Counted from the first letter of the stretch, positions 1-9,721 are shown. The stretch is DNA of 64,000 nt from Amycolatopsis vastitatis (GCF_002234595.1 NZ_NMUL01000057.1:55110-119109), one strand, 5' to 3'. Made by a program: numbers and translations. The notes: generated by a model not told the origin, from the sequence alone.

Positions 1-2
1 GC

Positions 3-2147
3 GAGGCCTTCTCGTCCGCGCCGGAGGACATGCCGGTGTACGGCACGAGCGCGGCGAAGTTCAACGACGATGGCGTCACCGCGCTGTACCAGCACCTGCG
101 CGGCATGCTCGCCGAGCGGGGCCTTGGCGTGTCCGCGGGAACCCTGCCGCGGGTCGAGGGCAAGGTTTCGACCGACGCGTCGACGATCATCCCGGGCAAC
201 CGCTCCCGGTACCTGGCCGAGATCTCGGAGACCGTGCGCGGTTACCACGCGAAGACCGGGCAGCAGGTCGCCGCGATCCGCAAGCGCGACGCGCTGGCTG
301 TCGCGCGCGAAGAACTGTCCAAGGTGGACGCCTCGACCGACGCGCTGGACGGCCTGCTCGCCGCCGCCGAGTCCGATGTGGACGGCGAGTCGACAAAGCT
401 CCTCTCGCGCTTCCGTTCGCTCGCCGAGGAATACCGCCAGGACGAGCTGGTCGTGAAGGTCCGCGACAAGGAGCTGCGCACGCAGCTGTGGCGTGACACG
501 CTGTCCGGCAACCGGATCCCGCGCGTCGCGCTGCCGCGGTACGCCGAGTCCGGCGAGCTGCTTTCGTTCCTGCGCCGGGAAAACCTGCCGGGCTACTTCC
601 CTTACACGGCGGGCGTTTTTCCGTTCAAGCGCGAGGGCGAGGACCCGGCACGCATGTTCGCCGGCGAAGGCGACCCGTTCCGCACCAACCGGCGGTTCAA
701 GCTGCTCTCGGCCGACTCCGAGGCGAAGCGGCTCTCGACGGCGTTCGACTCGGTCACGCTCTACGGCCACGACCCCGGCACCCGCCCCGACATCTACGGC
801 AAGGTCGGTACCTCGGGCGTGTCCATCGCGACGCTCGACGACATGAAGGTCCTCTACGACGGCTTCGACCTGACCGCGCCGAACACGTCGGTGTCGATGA
901 CCATCAACGGCCCGGCGCCGACGATCCTCGCCTTCTTCCTCAACACGGCGATCGACCAGAAGCTGACGGACTTCCGCGACGAGCACGGCCGCGAGCCGTC
1001 CGACGCCGAAGCCGCCGAGCTGCGCGAGTGGGTGCTGCGCACCGTCCGTGGCACGGTGCAGGCCGACATCCTCAAGGAGGACCAGGGCCAGAACACCTGC
1101 ATCTTCTCCACCGAGTTCAGCCTCCGGATGATGGCGGACATCCAGGAGTGGTTCATCGAGCACGGGGTGCGGAACTTCTACTCGGTGTCGATCTCCGGCT
1201 ACCACATCGCCGAGGCCGGGGCGAACCCGATCTCGCAGCTGGCGTTCACGCTGTCCAACGGCTTCACCTACGTCGAATCGTACCTCGCGCGCGGCATGGA
1301 CATCGACGACTTCGCGCCGAACCTGTCGTTCTTCTTCTCCAACGGCATGGACGCGGAGTACTCGGTGCTGGGCCGGGTGGCGCGGCGGATCTGGGCGGTG
1401 GCGATGCGCGAGCGCTACGGCGCGAACGAGCGGTCGCAGAAGCTCAAGTACCACGTGCAGACCTCCGGGCGGTCGCTGCACGCGCAGGAGATGAGCTTCA
1501 ACGACATCCGCACCACGCTGCAGGCGCTCTGCGCGCTGTACGACAACGCGAACTCCTTGCACACCAACGCCTTCGACGAGGCGATCACGACGCCGTCGGA
1601 GTCGTCGGTGCGCCGCGCGATGGCCATCCAGATGATCATCAACAAGGAGTGGGGCCTGTCGAAGAACGAGAACCCGCTGCAGGGCTCGTTCATCATCGAC
1701 GAGCTGACCGACCTGGTCGAGGAGGCCGTGCTGGCCGAGTTCGACCGGATTTCGGAGCGCGGCGGCGTGCTCGGCGCGATGGAGACCGGCTACCAGCGCG
1801 GCAAGATCCAGGACGAGTCGATCCTGTACGAACGCAAGAAGCACGACGGGTCGCTGCCGATCATCGGCGTCAACACGTTCCGCAACCCGCGCGAGGGCGA
1901 GGATGACGTCGAAGTCGAGCTGGCGCGCGCGACGGAGGACGAGAAGAAGTCCCAGCTGGACCGGCTGGCGGACTTCCAGCACCGCCACCACGAGGAGGCC
2001 CAGCAGGCCCTGAAGGCGCTGCGCGAAGCGGCCACCCGCGGCGGCAACCTGTTCGGGGTGCTGATGGATGCCGCGCGGGTGTGCTCGCTCGGTCAGATCA
2101 CGGAGGCGTTCTTCGAGGTGGGCGGCCAGTACCGCCGCAACGTCTAG
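3..2147 (+). CDS. icmF: Fused isobutyryl-CoA mutase IcmF, 5' end outside window
   Basis: The open frame runs in from the left edge; the first in-frame ATG (30) lies inside the protein, so the gene is partial. What is seen is the end of a MeaI-type G domain, a helical linker, and a complete B12-dependent acyl-CoA mutase barrel. The substrate loop has PYTAGVFPFKR, with Phe where methylmalonyl-CoA mutases have Tyr, which favours isobutyryl-CoA/butyryl-CoA interconversion. The family order is B12-binding domain, GTPase chaperone, mutase in one chain of about 1,080 residues; roughly the last 715 residues are here. Such enzymes feed branched-chain acyl-CoA into central metabolism. The family is confident; the exact substrate (isobutyryl, pivalyl or isovaleryl) is not decided by the sequence. 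Confidence 0.88.
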   Translation, partial: EAFSSAPEDMPVYGTSAAKFNDDGVTALYQHLRGMLAERGLGVSAGTLPRVEGKVSTDASTIIPGNRSRYLAEISETVRGYHAKTGQQVAAIRKRDALAVAREELSKVDASTDALDGLLAAAESDVDGESTKLLSRFRSLAEEYRQDELVVKVRDKELRTQLWRDTLSGNRIPRVALPRYAESGELLSFLRRENLPGYFPYTAGVFPFKREGEDPARMFAGEGDPFRTNRRFKLLSADSEAKRLSTAFDSVTLYGHDPGTRPDIYGKVGTSGVSIATLDDMKVLYDGFDLTAPNTSVSMTINGPAPTILAFFLNTAIDQKLTDFRDEHGREPSDAEAAELREWVLRTVRGTVQADILKEDQGQNTCIFSTEFSLRMMADIQEWFIEHGVRNFYSVSISGYHIAEAGANPISQLAFTLSNGFTYVESYLARGMDIDDFAPNLSFFFSNGMDAEYSVLGRVARRIWAVAMRERYGANERSQKLKYHVQTSGRSLHAQEMSFNDIRTTLQALCALYDNANSLHTNAFDEAITTPSESSVRRAMAIQMIINKEWGLSKNENPLQGSFIIDELTDLVEEAVLAEFDRISERGGVLGAMETGYQRGKIQDESILYERKKHDGSLPIIGVNTFRNPREGEDDVEVELARATEDEKKSQLDRLADFQHRHHEEAQQALKALREAATRGGNLFGVLMDAARVCSLGQITEAFFEVGGQYRRNV

Positions 2148-2839
2148 CGGCGCACGGCCGTCAGGTACCAGACCGGGACGAGGGCCCGGCCGTCGGCGTC
2201 GGTGTCCATCCCGGTGAGGCCGCCCGGCTCCTCGCCGAGCACCACGCGGACGCTCTGCCGCAGCTCTTCCGCCGTCATCGACGTCGTGTAGACGGTCGGT
2301 TCGAGCTTCTCGATCGTCCAGTCCTTCCCCACGGTCTCCCGCAGGTCGGCCTCGCTGATCAGGTACGGCGCCGGGAAGCCGTCCGGCACGTCCGGGGAGA
2401 AGGCGAACAGGTGCAGGCGCGCCCCCGGCCGCGTCGCGCGGGTCAGCGCGGCGAGGTATTCGCGGCGCTCGTCCTCGCTCAGGCAGTGGTAGAGCGCGCT
2501 GTCGAGGACCGTGTCGAAGCGGCCTTCGTAGCCTTTGAGCTTGGTCGCGTCGGCGACCGCGAACTCGATGTCGAGGCCCTTGTCCGCGGCGCGGGCGCGG
2601 GCCTGCTCGACCGCGGACGGTGCCCCGTCCAGGCCGGTGACGTGCAGGCCGCGGGAGGCGAGGAACGCGGAGTTGTCCCCGAGGCCGCAGCCGATGTCGA
2701 GGACGTCACCGGTGAACGCGCCCCCGTCGGCCAGCGCGACGACGGCGGGCTGCGGCGCGCCGAGGTCCCACGGCATCTTCCGGCCCATCGGCGTGTCGCC
2801 CTGGTAAAGCTCCTCGAAGTCGACGTCCTGAACGTCCAT
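2144..2839 (-). CDS. SAM-dependent methyltransferase, class I
   Basis: 231-residue protein with the class I methyltransferase fold. Motif I is LDIGCGLGD at residues 47-55, followed by an acidic residue at the end of strand 2 (GLDGA) and a VADATKL motif III region. The start is placed at ATG 2839 because AGGGGG lies 5-6 bases upstream; longer in-frame starts would run into the divergent gene. The stop overlaps the icmF stop by four bases in convergent orientation. It resembles small-molecule or thiopurine-type methyltransferases of actinobacteria. The substrate is unknown. It is divergent to the F420-type oxidoreductase, and a shared promoter lies in the 77-bp gap. Confidence 0.8.
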   Translation of the reverse strand: MDVQDVDFEELYQGDTPMGRKMPWDLGAPQPAVVALADGGAFTGDVLDIGCGLGDNSAFLASRGLHVTGLDGAPSAVEQARARAADKGLDIEFAVADATKLKGYEGRFDTVLDSALYHCLSEDERREYLAALTRATRPGARLHLFAFSPDVPDGFPAPYLISEADLRETVGKDWTIEKLEPTVYTTSMTAEELRQSVRVVLGEEPGGLTGMDTDADGRALVPVWYLTAVRR

Positions 2840-2916
2840 CACTGCCCCCTTATTCAACGTATGATGAGATGACTCCATCCTGCACCCCCTGGCAGGCGGG
2901 TGGTAGTCCTTGAAGC

Positions 2917-3747
2917 ATGAAATTCGGGATTTCGACGTTCGTGACCGACGAGGGCATCCGGCCGGACGTGCTGGGCGCGGCACTGGAGGAGCGCGGGTTC
3001 GACTCGCTGTTCCTGGCCGAGCACTCGCACATCCCGGTCAGCCGGGAGACGCCCTACCCGGGCGGGGGCGACCTGCCCCGCGTCTACTACCGCACGCTCG
3101 ACCCGTTCGTGGCGCTGGCCGCCGCCGCGACCGCGACGTCCGAGCTGCTGCTCGGCACCGGGATCGCCCTGCTGATCCAGCGCGACCTCATCCACACCGC
3201 CAAGGAGGTCGCCTCGCTGGACCTGATCTCCGACGGCCGGGCGCTGTTCGGTGTCGGCGTCGGCTGGAACCGCGAGGAGATGCGCAACCACGGCACCGAC
3301 CCGACGACGCGGGGCGCGCTGATCGACGAGCAGCTGGCCGCGCTCAAGGAGATCTGGACGAAGGACGAGGCCGAGTTCCACGGCGAGCACATCGACCTCG
3401 ACCCGATCTTCAGCTGGCCGAAGCCGGTGCAGAAGCCGCACGTCCCGATCTACATCGGCGGCGAGAGCGAGGCCGCCCTGAACCGCCTGGCCAAGTACGG
3501 CGACGGCTGGCTGCTCCGGGGTTACACGAAGTACCAGGAGGCTCAGCGGGTCCGTGGCTGGCTGGCCGAACAGGGCCGCGAAGACGTCCAGTTCGCGGTC
3601 TTCGGCGGGCCGACGACGCCGAAGGTGATCGACGGTTTCCGCGAGGCCGGCGTCGAGCGGTACACGTTCCTGCTGGACACGCTGCCGGAAGCGGAGACGC
3701 TGAAGGCGCTCGACGAGCTGGCGAAGGTGGCCGCCGCCCACCGCTGA
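2917..3747 (+). CDS. LLM-class F420-dependent oxidoreductase
   Basis: 276-residue TIM-barrel protein of the bacterial luciferase-like (LLM) superfamily. It has the typical N-terminus MKFGISTFVTDEGI, the LAEHSHIP segment, the GTGIALLIQRDLIHTAKEVA strand-helix unit and GVGVGWNREEM, where the phosphate of the flavin or F420 normally sits. The sequence resembles the TIGR03619-like F420 group common in mycobacteria and Amycolatopsis. It would reduce or oxidise an unknown substrate in the cytoplasm. It ends nine bases before the end of kstR in convergent orientation; proximity to the sterol cluster is suggestive only, and no KstR site precedes it. Confidence 0.82.
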   Translation: MKFGISTFVTDEGIRPDVLGAALEERGFDSLFLAEHSHIPVSRETPYPGGGDLPRVYYRTLDPFVALAAAATATSELLLGTGIALLIQRDLIHTAKEVASLDLISDGRALFGVGVGWNREEMRNHGTDPTTRGALIDEQLAALKEIWTKDEAEFHGEHIDLDPIFSWPKPVQKPHVPIYIGGESEAALNRLAKYGDGWLLRGYTKYQEAQRVRGWLAEQGREDVQFAVFGGPTTPKVIDGFREAGVERYTFLLDTLPEAETLKALDELAKVAAAHR

Positions 3748-3755
3748 GGCGGCGG

Positions 3756-4376
3756 CTACTTGTCCAGCAGCAGGTGGACCGACAGCTCGAGGCGGTTGGC
3801 GACGTCGGCGGCCGAGGCGCGGCGGGTCACCCAGGCCACCAGGTTCGCCATCCAGACGTCCGCGACCACGTGGAAGATGTCGCGGTCGGCTTCGGTCGGC
3901 TCGGCGATGCCCATCGCCTTGGCGAACATGTTCTCCATCAGCCGCCCGACCTGCTCGACCTCGGCCGCGGCGGAGGTGTCGGCGAACATGAAGGCCCGCA
4001 CCATGGCTTCGGTCAGGTGCGGGTCGCGCTGCATCATGCGGGTGTTGCGGCCGAGCACGAACATCAGCCGTTCGGCGGGCGTGTCACCGGGAATGGCCTG
4101 GCGTTCCAGCTTCTCCTGCGCGCGCTCGAACTCGCGGGCCAGCCCGGAGACGAGCAGGTGGATCTTCGACGGGAAGTACCGGTACAAGGTGCCGAGGGCG
4201 ACGTCGGCCTTCTCCGCGACGGCGCGCATCTGCACGGCGTCGTAGCCGCCCTTCGAGGCCAGTGCGAGGGTCGCGTCGATGATCCGGCGGCGGCGGTCGC
4301 GCTGCGCGGCCGAGCCGAGTTCGTCGGCGCCGATCGCGCTCAGGCCGTTGCCGCGGGCCTTCGTCTTGCCGGGCAT
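3756..4376 (-). CDS. kstR: KstR, TetR-family repressor of sterol catabolism
   Basis: 206-residue TetR regulator very close to mycobacterial KstR. The stretch around ASKGGYDAVQMRAVAEKAD and the helix-turn-helix (residues about 49-68, ending TLYRYF) are nearly identical to Rv3574, and the ligand domain keeps LTEAMVRAF and NLVAWVTRRAS. KstR represses cholesterol-degradation genes and is released by steroid acyl-CoA. The start is set at ATG 4376, not 4382, because GGGAG lies seven bases before it and too close to the other. Two KstR-type sites (4395-4408, 4472-4485) lie in the gap to divergent fadE34, implying autoregulation. Eight such sites in the window fit this gene being the local master regulator. 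Confidence 0.95.
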   Translation of the reverse strand: MPGKTKARGNGLSAIGADELGSAAQRDRRRRIIDATLALASKGGYDAVQMRAVAEKADVALGTLYRYFPSKIHLLVSGLAREFERAQEKLERQAIPGDTPAERLMFVLGRNTRMMQRDPHLTEAMVRAFMFADTSAAAEVEQVGRLMENMFAKAMGIAEPTEADRDIFHVVADVWMANLVAWVTRRASAADVANRLELSVHLLLDK

Positions 4377-4394
4377 CGGCATTCTCCCGTCCTT

Positions 4395-4408
4395 CGGAAC
4401 TTGTTCCA
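4395..4408. promoter_or_regulatory. KstR operator (13/14), kstR side
   Basis: CGGAACTTGTTCCA matches TNNAACNNGTTNNA at 13 of 14 positions (C in place of the first T). It starts 19 bases before the kstR start codon, so binding would block kstR transcription or initiation. Called by consensus only. Confidence 0.7.
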
Positions 4409-4471
4409 GTTCACGAAGTAGATTACCCGTCCTGGCGAAACGTTCAACGATCGACTCGCTGGCCTAAAAAC

Positions 4472-4485
4472 TATAACACGTTCTA
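4472..4485. promoter_or_regulatory. KstR operator (14/14), fadE34 side
   Basis: TATAACACGTTCTA fits the KstR consensus perfectly. It lies about 140 bases before the fadE34 start and 96 before kstR, in a locally AT-rich stretch likely to hold the divergent promoters. Confidence 0.85.
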
Positions 4486-4627
4486 CACTCGTGAGTAGTG
4501 TTGCCGATCCGGCCGCGAAAGCAGGCGGAAACGGTCCGGAGCCGACCTGCTCACCGGCACCCGTTCCGCCGTGGCTGCCGGCCGGATCGGCAAGGGTAGA
4601 CACAGCCATGGCTTGCGAGGAGACCTC

Positions 4628-6682
4628 ATGCCGGTCGCGCTCACCGAGGAACAGGCCGCGCTGGCCGAGGCGATCCACGCCTGGTCGGCCGCGCGCCACC
4701 CGCGAGAGGCGGTGCGGGCGGCGGAAACCGGGGCCGGCGCGGGGATTCCCGCCGGCTTCGCCGGCCTCGGCCTGATGGGCGTCGCCCTGCCCGAGACCGC
4801 CGGTGGGGGTGGCGGCAGTATCGCCGATCTCGCCGCCGGGCTCGCCGCGGCGGCCGAAGAACTCGTTCCAGGACCGGTGCTCGGCACCGCGCTCGGCGGG
4901 CTCCTGCTGGCGGAGGTTCCCGCGGCGAAGGTGCTGCTGCCCGCTCTCGCCGAGGGGGAGGCCACGGTCGCGGTGCTGCTGGACGCGCCGTCGCTCGAGG
5001 ACGGCGTCACCGGGCCGGTGCCCGGCGCGCACCCGGGAGCCTGGTTGCTGGTGCCGGTCGACGGCGGCCACGTGCTGCTCGCACCCGGCACGCCGGGCGT
5101 GACCGTCGAGCCCCTCGCGCCGTTCGACTTCTCCCGCCCGCTGGCGCGCATCCGGTTCTCCGGGGTCGAGGCCGAACTCCTGACCCTGCCGCCGGTCGCT
5201 GCGCAGGCGGCGACCCTCGCCGCCGCCGAGGCCGCCGGGGTGGCGCGGCGGTGTCTCACCATCGCCGTCGAGTACGCCAAGGTCCGCGAGCAGTTCGGCA
5301 AGCCCATCGGCGCCTTCCAGGCGATCAAGCACCTGTGCGCGGAGATGCTCTGCCGCGCCGAGGCGGCCGAAGCGCTGGCCTGGGACGCCGCGAGCGGGCA
5401 GCACCCGCTTTCGGTCGCGAGCGCCGCCGTCGTCGCCCTCGACGCGGCCGTCGCCAACGCCAAGGACTGCGTCCAGGTCCTCGGCGGAATCGGGTTCACC
5501 TGGGAACACGACGCGCACCTCTACCTGCGCCGGGCCGTGGCCCTGCGGCAGTGGCTCGGTGGGTCGTGGCGGCGGCAGGCGGCGTCATTGGCCCTCGCCG
5601 GGACCGAGCGCACTCTGGGTGTCGATGTAGGTGACGATCCTTCGTTGCGCGAAGAGGTCGAGCGCATCGCCGCGCTGCCCGATGCATGGCGGCGTGTCGC
5701 GCTGGCCGATGCCGGCCTGCTGACGCCGCACTGGCCGGCGCCCTACGGCCGGGGGGCCGATGCCGCGGAGCAGCTGCGGATCGACGCCGAGCTGGCGGCG
5801 GCCGGCGTCCGCCGTCCCGACCTGGTGATCGGCGCGTGGGCGGTGCCGACGATCCTCGAGCACGGCAGCGACGAGCAGCGGGCGCGGTTCGCCCGGCCGA
5901 CCCTGCGGGGCGAGATCACGTGGTGCCAGCTGTTCAGCGAGCCCGGGGCGGGGTCCGACCTGGCCGCGCTGCGGACGGCGGCCCGGCGCGTCGAGGGCGG
6001 CTGGCGGCTGTCCGGGCAGAAGGTGTGGACGTCGCTCGCCCGTGAAGCCGACTGGGGCATCTGCCTGGCCCGCACCGACCCGGACGCGCCCAAGCACAAG
6101 GGCATTACGTATTTCCTGGTCGACATGCGCGCCGAGGGCATCACGACGCGGCCGCTGCGGGAGATCACCGGTGAAGCGGTGTTCAACGAGGTGTTCCTCG
6201 ACGACGTGTTCGTGCCGGACGCCGACGTCGTCGGCGCGCCGGGCGGGGGCTGGCGGCTGGCGCGCACGACCTTGGCGAACGAGCGCGTGGCCATCGGGAG
6301 CGGCTCGGCGGTGGGGGAGAGCGTGCAGTCGCTGATGTCCACAGTGGACGCTTCGGCCCTCGGCGACGTCGCCCTGGACCGGCTCGGTGCGCTCGTGGCC
6401 GACGGGGTCGCCGGCTCGGTCCTGGACCTGCGGGCGGCCCTGAAGCGGCTCGGCGGGCAGGACCCGGGCGCGGAGTCGAGCGTGCGGAAGCTGCTCGGGG
6501 TCCAGCACCGCCAGGACGTGGCCGAGTTCGCGCTGGAGCTGGCCGGTGCCGGGGCCTTGGCCGCGGACGGCCCGGCCCAGCACGAGTTCCTCCTGACCCG
6601 CTGCCTGTCGATCGCGGGCGGCACGACCCAGGTCCTGCGTTCCCTGACAGCGGAACGCCTGCTGGGCCTCCCCCGCGGCTGA
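4628..6682 (+). CDS. fadE34: FadE34 (ChsE3)-type fused acyl-CoA dehydrogenase
   Basis: 684 residues, about twice a normal acyl-CoA dehydrogenase, because two ACAD units are joined. The first half ends with REQFGKPIGAFQAIKHLCAE and LGGIGFTWEHD; the second half begins near residue 350 and carries the FAD and substrate motifs (WCQLFSEPGAGSD, SGQKVWTSLA) and the closing IAGGTTQVLRSLTAERLLG. This is the layout of mycobacterial FadE34/ChsE3, a single-chain version of the heteromeric steroid ACADs, which dehydrogenates the five-carbon cholesterol side chain as CoA thioester. ATG 4628 has GAGGAG upstream; an earlier in-frame start at 4571 lacks support. It is divergent to kstR with a perfect KstR site between. 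Confidence 0.88.
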   Translation: MPVALTEEQAALAEAIHAWSAARHPREAVRAAETGAGAGIPAGFAGLGLMGVALPETAGGGGGSIADLAAGLAAAAEELVPGPVLGTALGGLLLAEVPAAKVLLPALAEGEATVAVLLDAPSLEDGVTGPVPGAHPGAWLLVPVDGGHVLLAPGTPGVTVEPLAPFDFSRPLARIRFSGVEAELLTLPPVAAQAATLAAAEAAGVARRCLTIAVEYAKVREQFGKPIGAFQAIKHLCAEMLCRAEAAEALAWDAASGQHPLSVASAAVVALDAAVANAKDCVQVLGGIGFTWEHDAHLYLRRAVALRQWLGGSWRRQAASLALAGTERTLGVDVGDDPSLREEVERIAALPDAWRRVALADAGLLTPHWPAPYGRGADAAEQLRIDAELAAAGVRRPDLVIGAWAVPTILEHGSDEQRARFARPTLRGEITWCQLFSEPGAGSDLAALRTAARRVEGGWRLSGQKVWTSLAREADWGICLARTDPDAPKHKGITYFLVDMRAEGITTRPLREITGEAVFNEVFLDDVFVPDADVVGAPGGGWRLARTTLANERVAIGSGSAVGESVQSLMSTVDASALGDVALDRLGALVADGVAGSVLDLRAALKRLGGQDPGAESSVRKLLGVQHRQDVAEFALELAGAGALAADGPAQHEFLLTRCLSIAGGTTQVLRSLTAERLLGLPRG

Positions 6683-6689
6683 TGCCCCC

Positions 6690-6786
6690 TCAATCACGCG
6701 AGATGCCCTCCCCATCACGCGAGTTACGCGCTCAATCACGCGAGTTCCGGTTTCGAGCACGCGAGATCCGGGTCTGATCACGCGGG
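6690..6786. repeat. TCACGCGAG short-repeat array (five units)
   Basis: Five degenerate units with the core TCACGCGAG, spaced about 20-22 bases, fill the gap after fadE34. The same core recurs in both orientations near 34.9, 42.2 and 51.2 kb. The units contain no open frame and no long unique spacers. Confidence 0.75.
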
Positions 6787-6868
6787 CGCGGGCCGCGGAC
6801 GCGGCACGAACGGACCGTTCGTGCCGCCGCGGGCAAAACTGTCGGGGTCGTGTTCTAGCGTTGCGGTC

Positions 6869-9721
6869 GTGGAGTTCAACGCAGACACCCAGGCCACCTA
6901 CCTCCCCGCGGATCCCCCGCGGGACGGGGTGCTGGCCTTGTGGGGCGACGACGTGGCCGGCGGGACCACGATCGAGCTCGTGCTGCCCCGGGGCGCCAAG
7001 TTCGCGCGGACGAAGGTCGACGCGGAGCTCGTCCCGCTGGAGCGCGCGTTGCCCCGCCTGCTGGCGGTGGGGGAGGAGGCCAGCCCGGCCGTCGCGGCCT
7101 GGTCGGCCGCCGTCAACGCCGGGGTGAACCTCGTCGCGCGGGGGCGGCTGCGCCCTGCGGCGTCCCCGGGCGGCGCGGCGGCCTGGCGGATCGGCCCGCT
7201 CGACGCCGCGGACGAGGAACTGTTGCGCGGCCTGGCCGGCGCCCTGCCACCGGAGGCGTACGCGCTGCCGTTGACCGGGCTGAAACGCATCCGGCTGCAC
7301 TCGCCGGACTCCCTGGTGCGCGCCCTCTGGGACGCGACGGCCGACCTGCTGGTGCGCAGCCCGGCGGCGCCCGTCGGGGCCGGTGACCCGGCCTTCGCGG
7401 CGCGCGAACCGGCGCTGCTGGGCCCGGACGGCGCCGCGTGGCTCGCCGAGCTGGAGGCCCGCGAACCGCGTGGCGTGCAGGTGCTGCTCCGCGTCGAGGG
7501 CCGGGGCGAGGACTCGTTCGCCGGTGTCCTCGCCGTGCGCAGCATCGCGGAGCCGAGCCTGGTGGTCGAGGCGGCGACGCTGTGGGACGCGCCGGACGCG
7601 GTCCTGAACCGGCTTGGCGAGCAGGTGGAGACGCAGCTGCTGCTCGGTCTGCGTCGTGGCGCGCGGGCCTGGGCGCCGCTGGGCCGGGTGCTGGCGGAGC
7701 CGGCGCCGGCGGAGCTGCCGCTGTCGGACGACGAGGTCGTCGATCTGCTCACCGACGGCTCCCGCGAGCTCGGCGGCGCCGGGATCGAGGTGCTGTGGGC
7801 GAAGGGCCTGTTCGCCGGCGAGGTGAAGGCGAAGGCGAGCGCGACCCAGGCGCCGGCGAGCGTCGCCGGGCCGGAGTTCGCGCTGCGGAGCCTCCTGGAG
7901 TTCCGCTGGCAGCTCAGCCTGGGCGGCGAGCAGCTGACCGAGGCCGAGGTCGCCGCGCTCGCCGAGGCGAAGCGGCCGCTGGTCCGGCTGCGCGGCCAGT
8001 GGGTGCGCGTCGACCCGGAGCTGCTCGCCCGGGTGCGCGGCCGCACCCGCAAGCTCGACGCCGGGGAGGCCCTGGCCGCCGCGCTCACCGGCGAGCTGGA
8101 GCTGGACGGCGAGCGCGTCGAGTTCGCCGCGCCACCGGTGCTGGGTGGGCTGGCTGAGCGGATCCGCGACCGCGCGGAGGCTGCGGTCGCGCCGCCGCCG
8201 GGCCTGCACGCGACCCTGCGGCCGTACCAGCAGGCCGGGCTCGGTTGGCTGGCCACGATGACCGGGCTGGGCCTCGGCGCCTGCCTGGCCGACGACATGG
8301 GCCTGGGCAAGACGATCCAGCTGATCGCCCTCCACCTGCACCGGCGCGCGCTGGCTGGGGCGGCCCGCTCGCGGCCCGAGCCCGGCGGGCTGCCGGGCGA
8401 GGCCGGTCCACCGGATTCCCCCGCCAGTCGTGAGGTTTTGGTTGCCGGTGAGGAGGTTTCCCTGGCCGGTGGCGGTCCCACCCTGGTGCTCTGCCCGACG
8501 TCCCTCCTCGGCAACTGGGAGCGCGAGTTCGCCCGGTTCGCGCCGGACATCCCGGTCCGCCGCTTCCACGGCGGCGGCCGCCACCTCGACGACCTCGCGC
8601 CGGACGAGGTCGTGCTCGCCACCTACGGCGTCCTCCGGCGCGACCGCGAGACACTGTCCGAAGTGGACTGGGGGCTCGTCGCGGCGGACGAGGCGCAGCA
8701 CGTCAAGAACCCGTTGTCCGCCACCGCCAAGGAACTGCGCAAGATCCCCGCGCAGGCCAAGGTCGCCCTCACCGGCACCCCGGTGGAAAACCGGCTCACC
8801 GAACTGTGGTCCATTGTGGACTGGACCACGCCCGGGCTGCTCGGCCCGCTCGACCGCTTCCGCCGCACGGTGGCGCGGCCGATCGAGCGCGACCGCGACA
8901 AGGCCGTCACCGAACGGCTGGCCGCCACCGTACGGCCGTTCCTGCTGCGGCGCCGCAAGACCGACCCGGACATCGCCCCGGAGCTGCCGCGCAAGACCGA
9001 GACCGATCGGTTCGTCCCGCTCACCGCCGAGCAGACCACGCTCTACGAGGCCGTGGTGCGGGAGAACCTCGCCGAGATCCAGGCGACACAGGGCATCCAG
9101 CGGCGGGGGCAGGTGCTGAAGCTGCTGACCGAGCTCAAGCAGATCTGCAACCACCCCGCGCAGTTCCTGAAGGAGCCGCACGGCGCGCTCACCGGCCGGT
9201 CCGGCAAGCTCGCGGCGTTCGAGGAGCTCCTGGACGTGATCCTCGACGAGGGCGAGAGCGTGCTCGTGTTCAGCCAGTACGTCCAGCTCTGCCGGTTGCT
9301 CGAACGGCGTCTCAAGGAGCGCGGACTGCCGACCGAGCTGCTCTCGGGCGACAGCTCACCGGCGAAGCGGCAGGACATGGTCGACCGGTTCCAGGCCGGC
9401 GAGATCCCGGTGTTCCTGCTTTCGCTGAAGGCGGGCGGGGTCGGGCTCAACCTGACCCGGGCCACCCACGTGATCCACTACGACCGCTGGTGGAACCCGG
9501 CGGTGGAGGACCAGGCCACCGACCGCGCGTACCGCATCGGGCAGGACCGGCCGGTCCAGGTCCACCGGCTGATCGCCGAGGGCACCCTCGAGGAGCGGAT
9601 CGCGCAGGTGCTCGAGAAGAAGCGCGGGCTGGCCGAGTCGATCGTCGGCGCGGGGGAGGACTGGATCACCGAACTGTCCGACGACGAGCTCGCCGACCTG
9701 GTCCGGCTCGGGAGCGGGTGA
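6869..9721 (+). CDS. SNF2-family DNA helicase/translocase
   Basis: About 950 residues. A long N-terminal region unlike any domain I recognise (actinobacterial SNF2_assoc type) is followed by the two RecA lobes: motif I DDMGLGKT at 475-482, DEAQ box at 607-610, TGTPVENRL motif III, and a C-terminal lobe with HYDRWWNPAVEDQATDRAYR. This is the HepA/RapA-like bacterial SNF2 class, an ATP-driven double-strand DNA translocase. GTG 6869 is preferred; TAGCGT nine to fourteen bases upstream would suit a leaderless transcript. A GTG at 6821 in frame is the alternative. Residues about 497-530 are a Pro/Ala/Gly-rich insert between motifs I and Ia. The stop overlaps the next start (TGATG), so it is co-translated with the SWIM protein. 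Confidence 0.88.
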   Translation: MEFNADTQATYLPADPPRDGVLALWGDDVAGGTTIELVLPRGAKFARTKVDAELVPLERALPRLLAVGEEASPAVAAWSAAVNAGVNLVARGRLRPAASPGGAAAWRIGPLDAADEELLRGLAGALPPEAYALPLTGLKRIRLHSPDSLVRALWDATADLLVRSPAAPVGAGDPAFAAREPALLGPDGAAWLAELEAREPRGVQVLLRVEGRGEDSFAGVLAVRSIAEPSLVVEAATLWDAPDAVLNRLGEQVETQLLLGLRRGARAWAPLGRVLAEPAPAELPLSDDEVVDLLTDGSRELGGAGIEVLWAKGLFAGEVKAKASATQAPASVAGPEFALRSLLEFRWQLSLGGEQLTEAEVAALAEAKRPLVRLRGQWVRVDPELLARVRGRTRKLDAGEALAAALTGELELDGERVEFAAPPVLGGLAERIRDRAEAAVAPPPGLHATLRPYQQAGLGWLATMTGLGLGACLADDMGLGKTIQLIALHLHRRALAGAARSRPEPGGLPGEAGPPDSPASREVLVAGEEVSLAGGGPTLVLCPTSLLGNWEREFARFAPDIPVRRFHGGGRHLDDLAPDEVVLATYGVLRRDRETLSEVDWGLVAADEAQHVKNPLSATAKELRKIPAQAKVALTGTPVENRLTELWSIVDWTTPGLLGPLDRFRRTVARPIERDRDKAVTERLAATVRPFLLRRRKTDPDIAPELPRKTETDRFVPLTAEQTTLYEAVVRENLAEIQATQGIQRRGQVLKLLTELKQICNHPAQFLKEPHGALTGRSGKLAAFEELLDVILDEGESVLVFSQYVQLCRLLERRLKERGLPTELLSGDSSPAKRQDMVDRFQAGEIPVFLLSLKAGGVGLNLTRATHVIHYDRWWNPAVEDQATDRAYRIGQDRPVQVHRLIAEGTLEERIAQVLEKKRGLAESIVGAGEDWITELSDDELADLVRLGSG

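Noticed and set aside
1028..1906. Second plus-strand frame inside icmF
   Set aside because: Out-of-frame shadow of a conserved enzyme, with an Arg/Ala/Gly-rich nonsense product.
5585..9181. Very long minus-strand open frame opposite fadE34 and the SNF2 gene
   Set aside because: Typical GC-skew shadow of strongly biased codons; product is low-complexity Arg/Gln/Gly and the opposite strand has clear conserved proteins.
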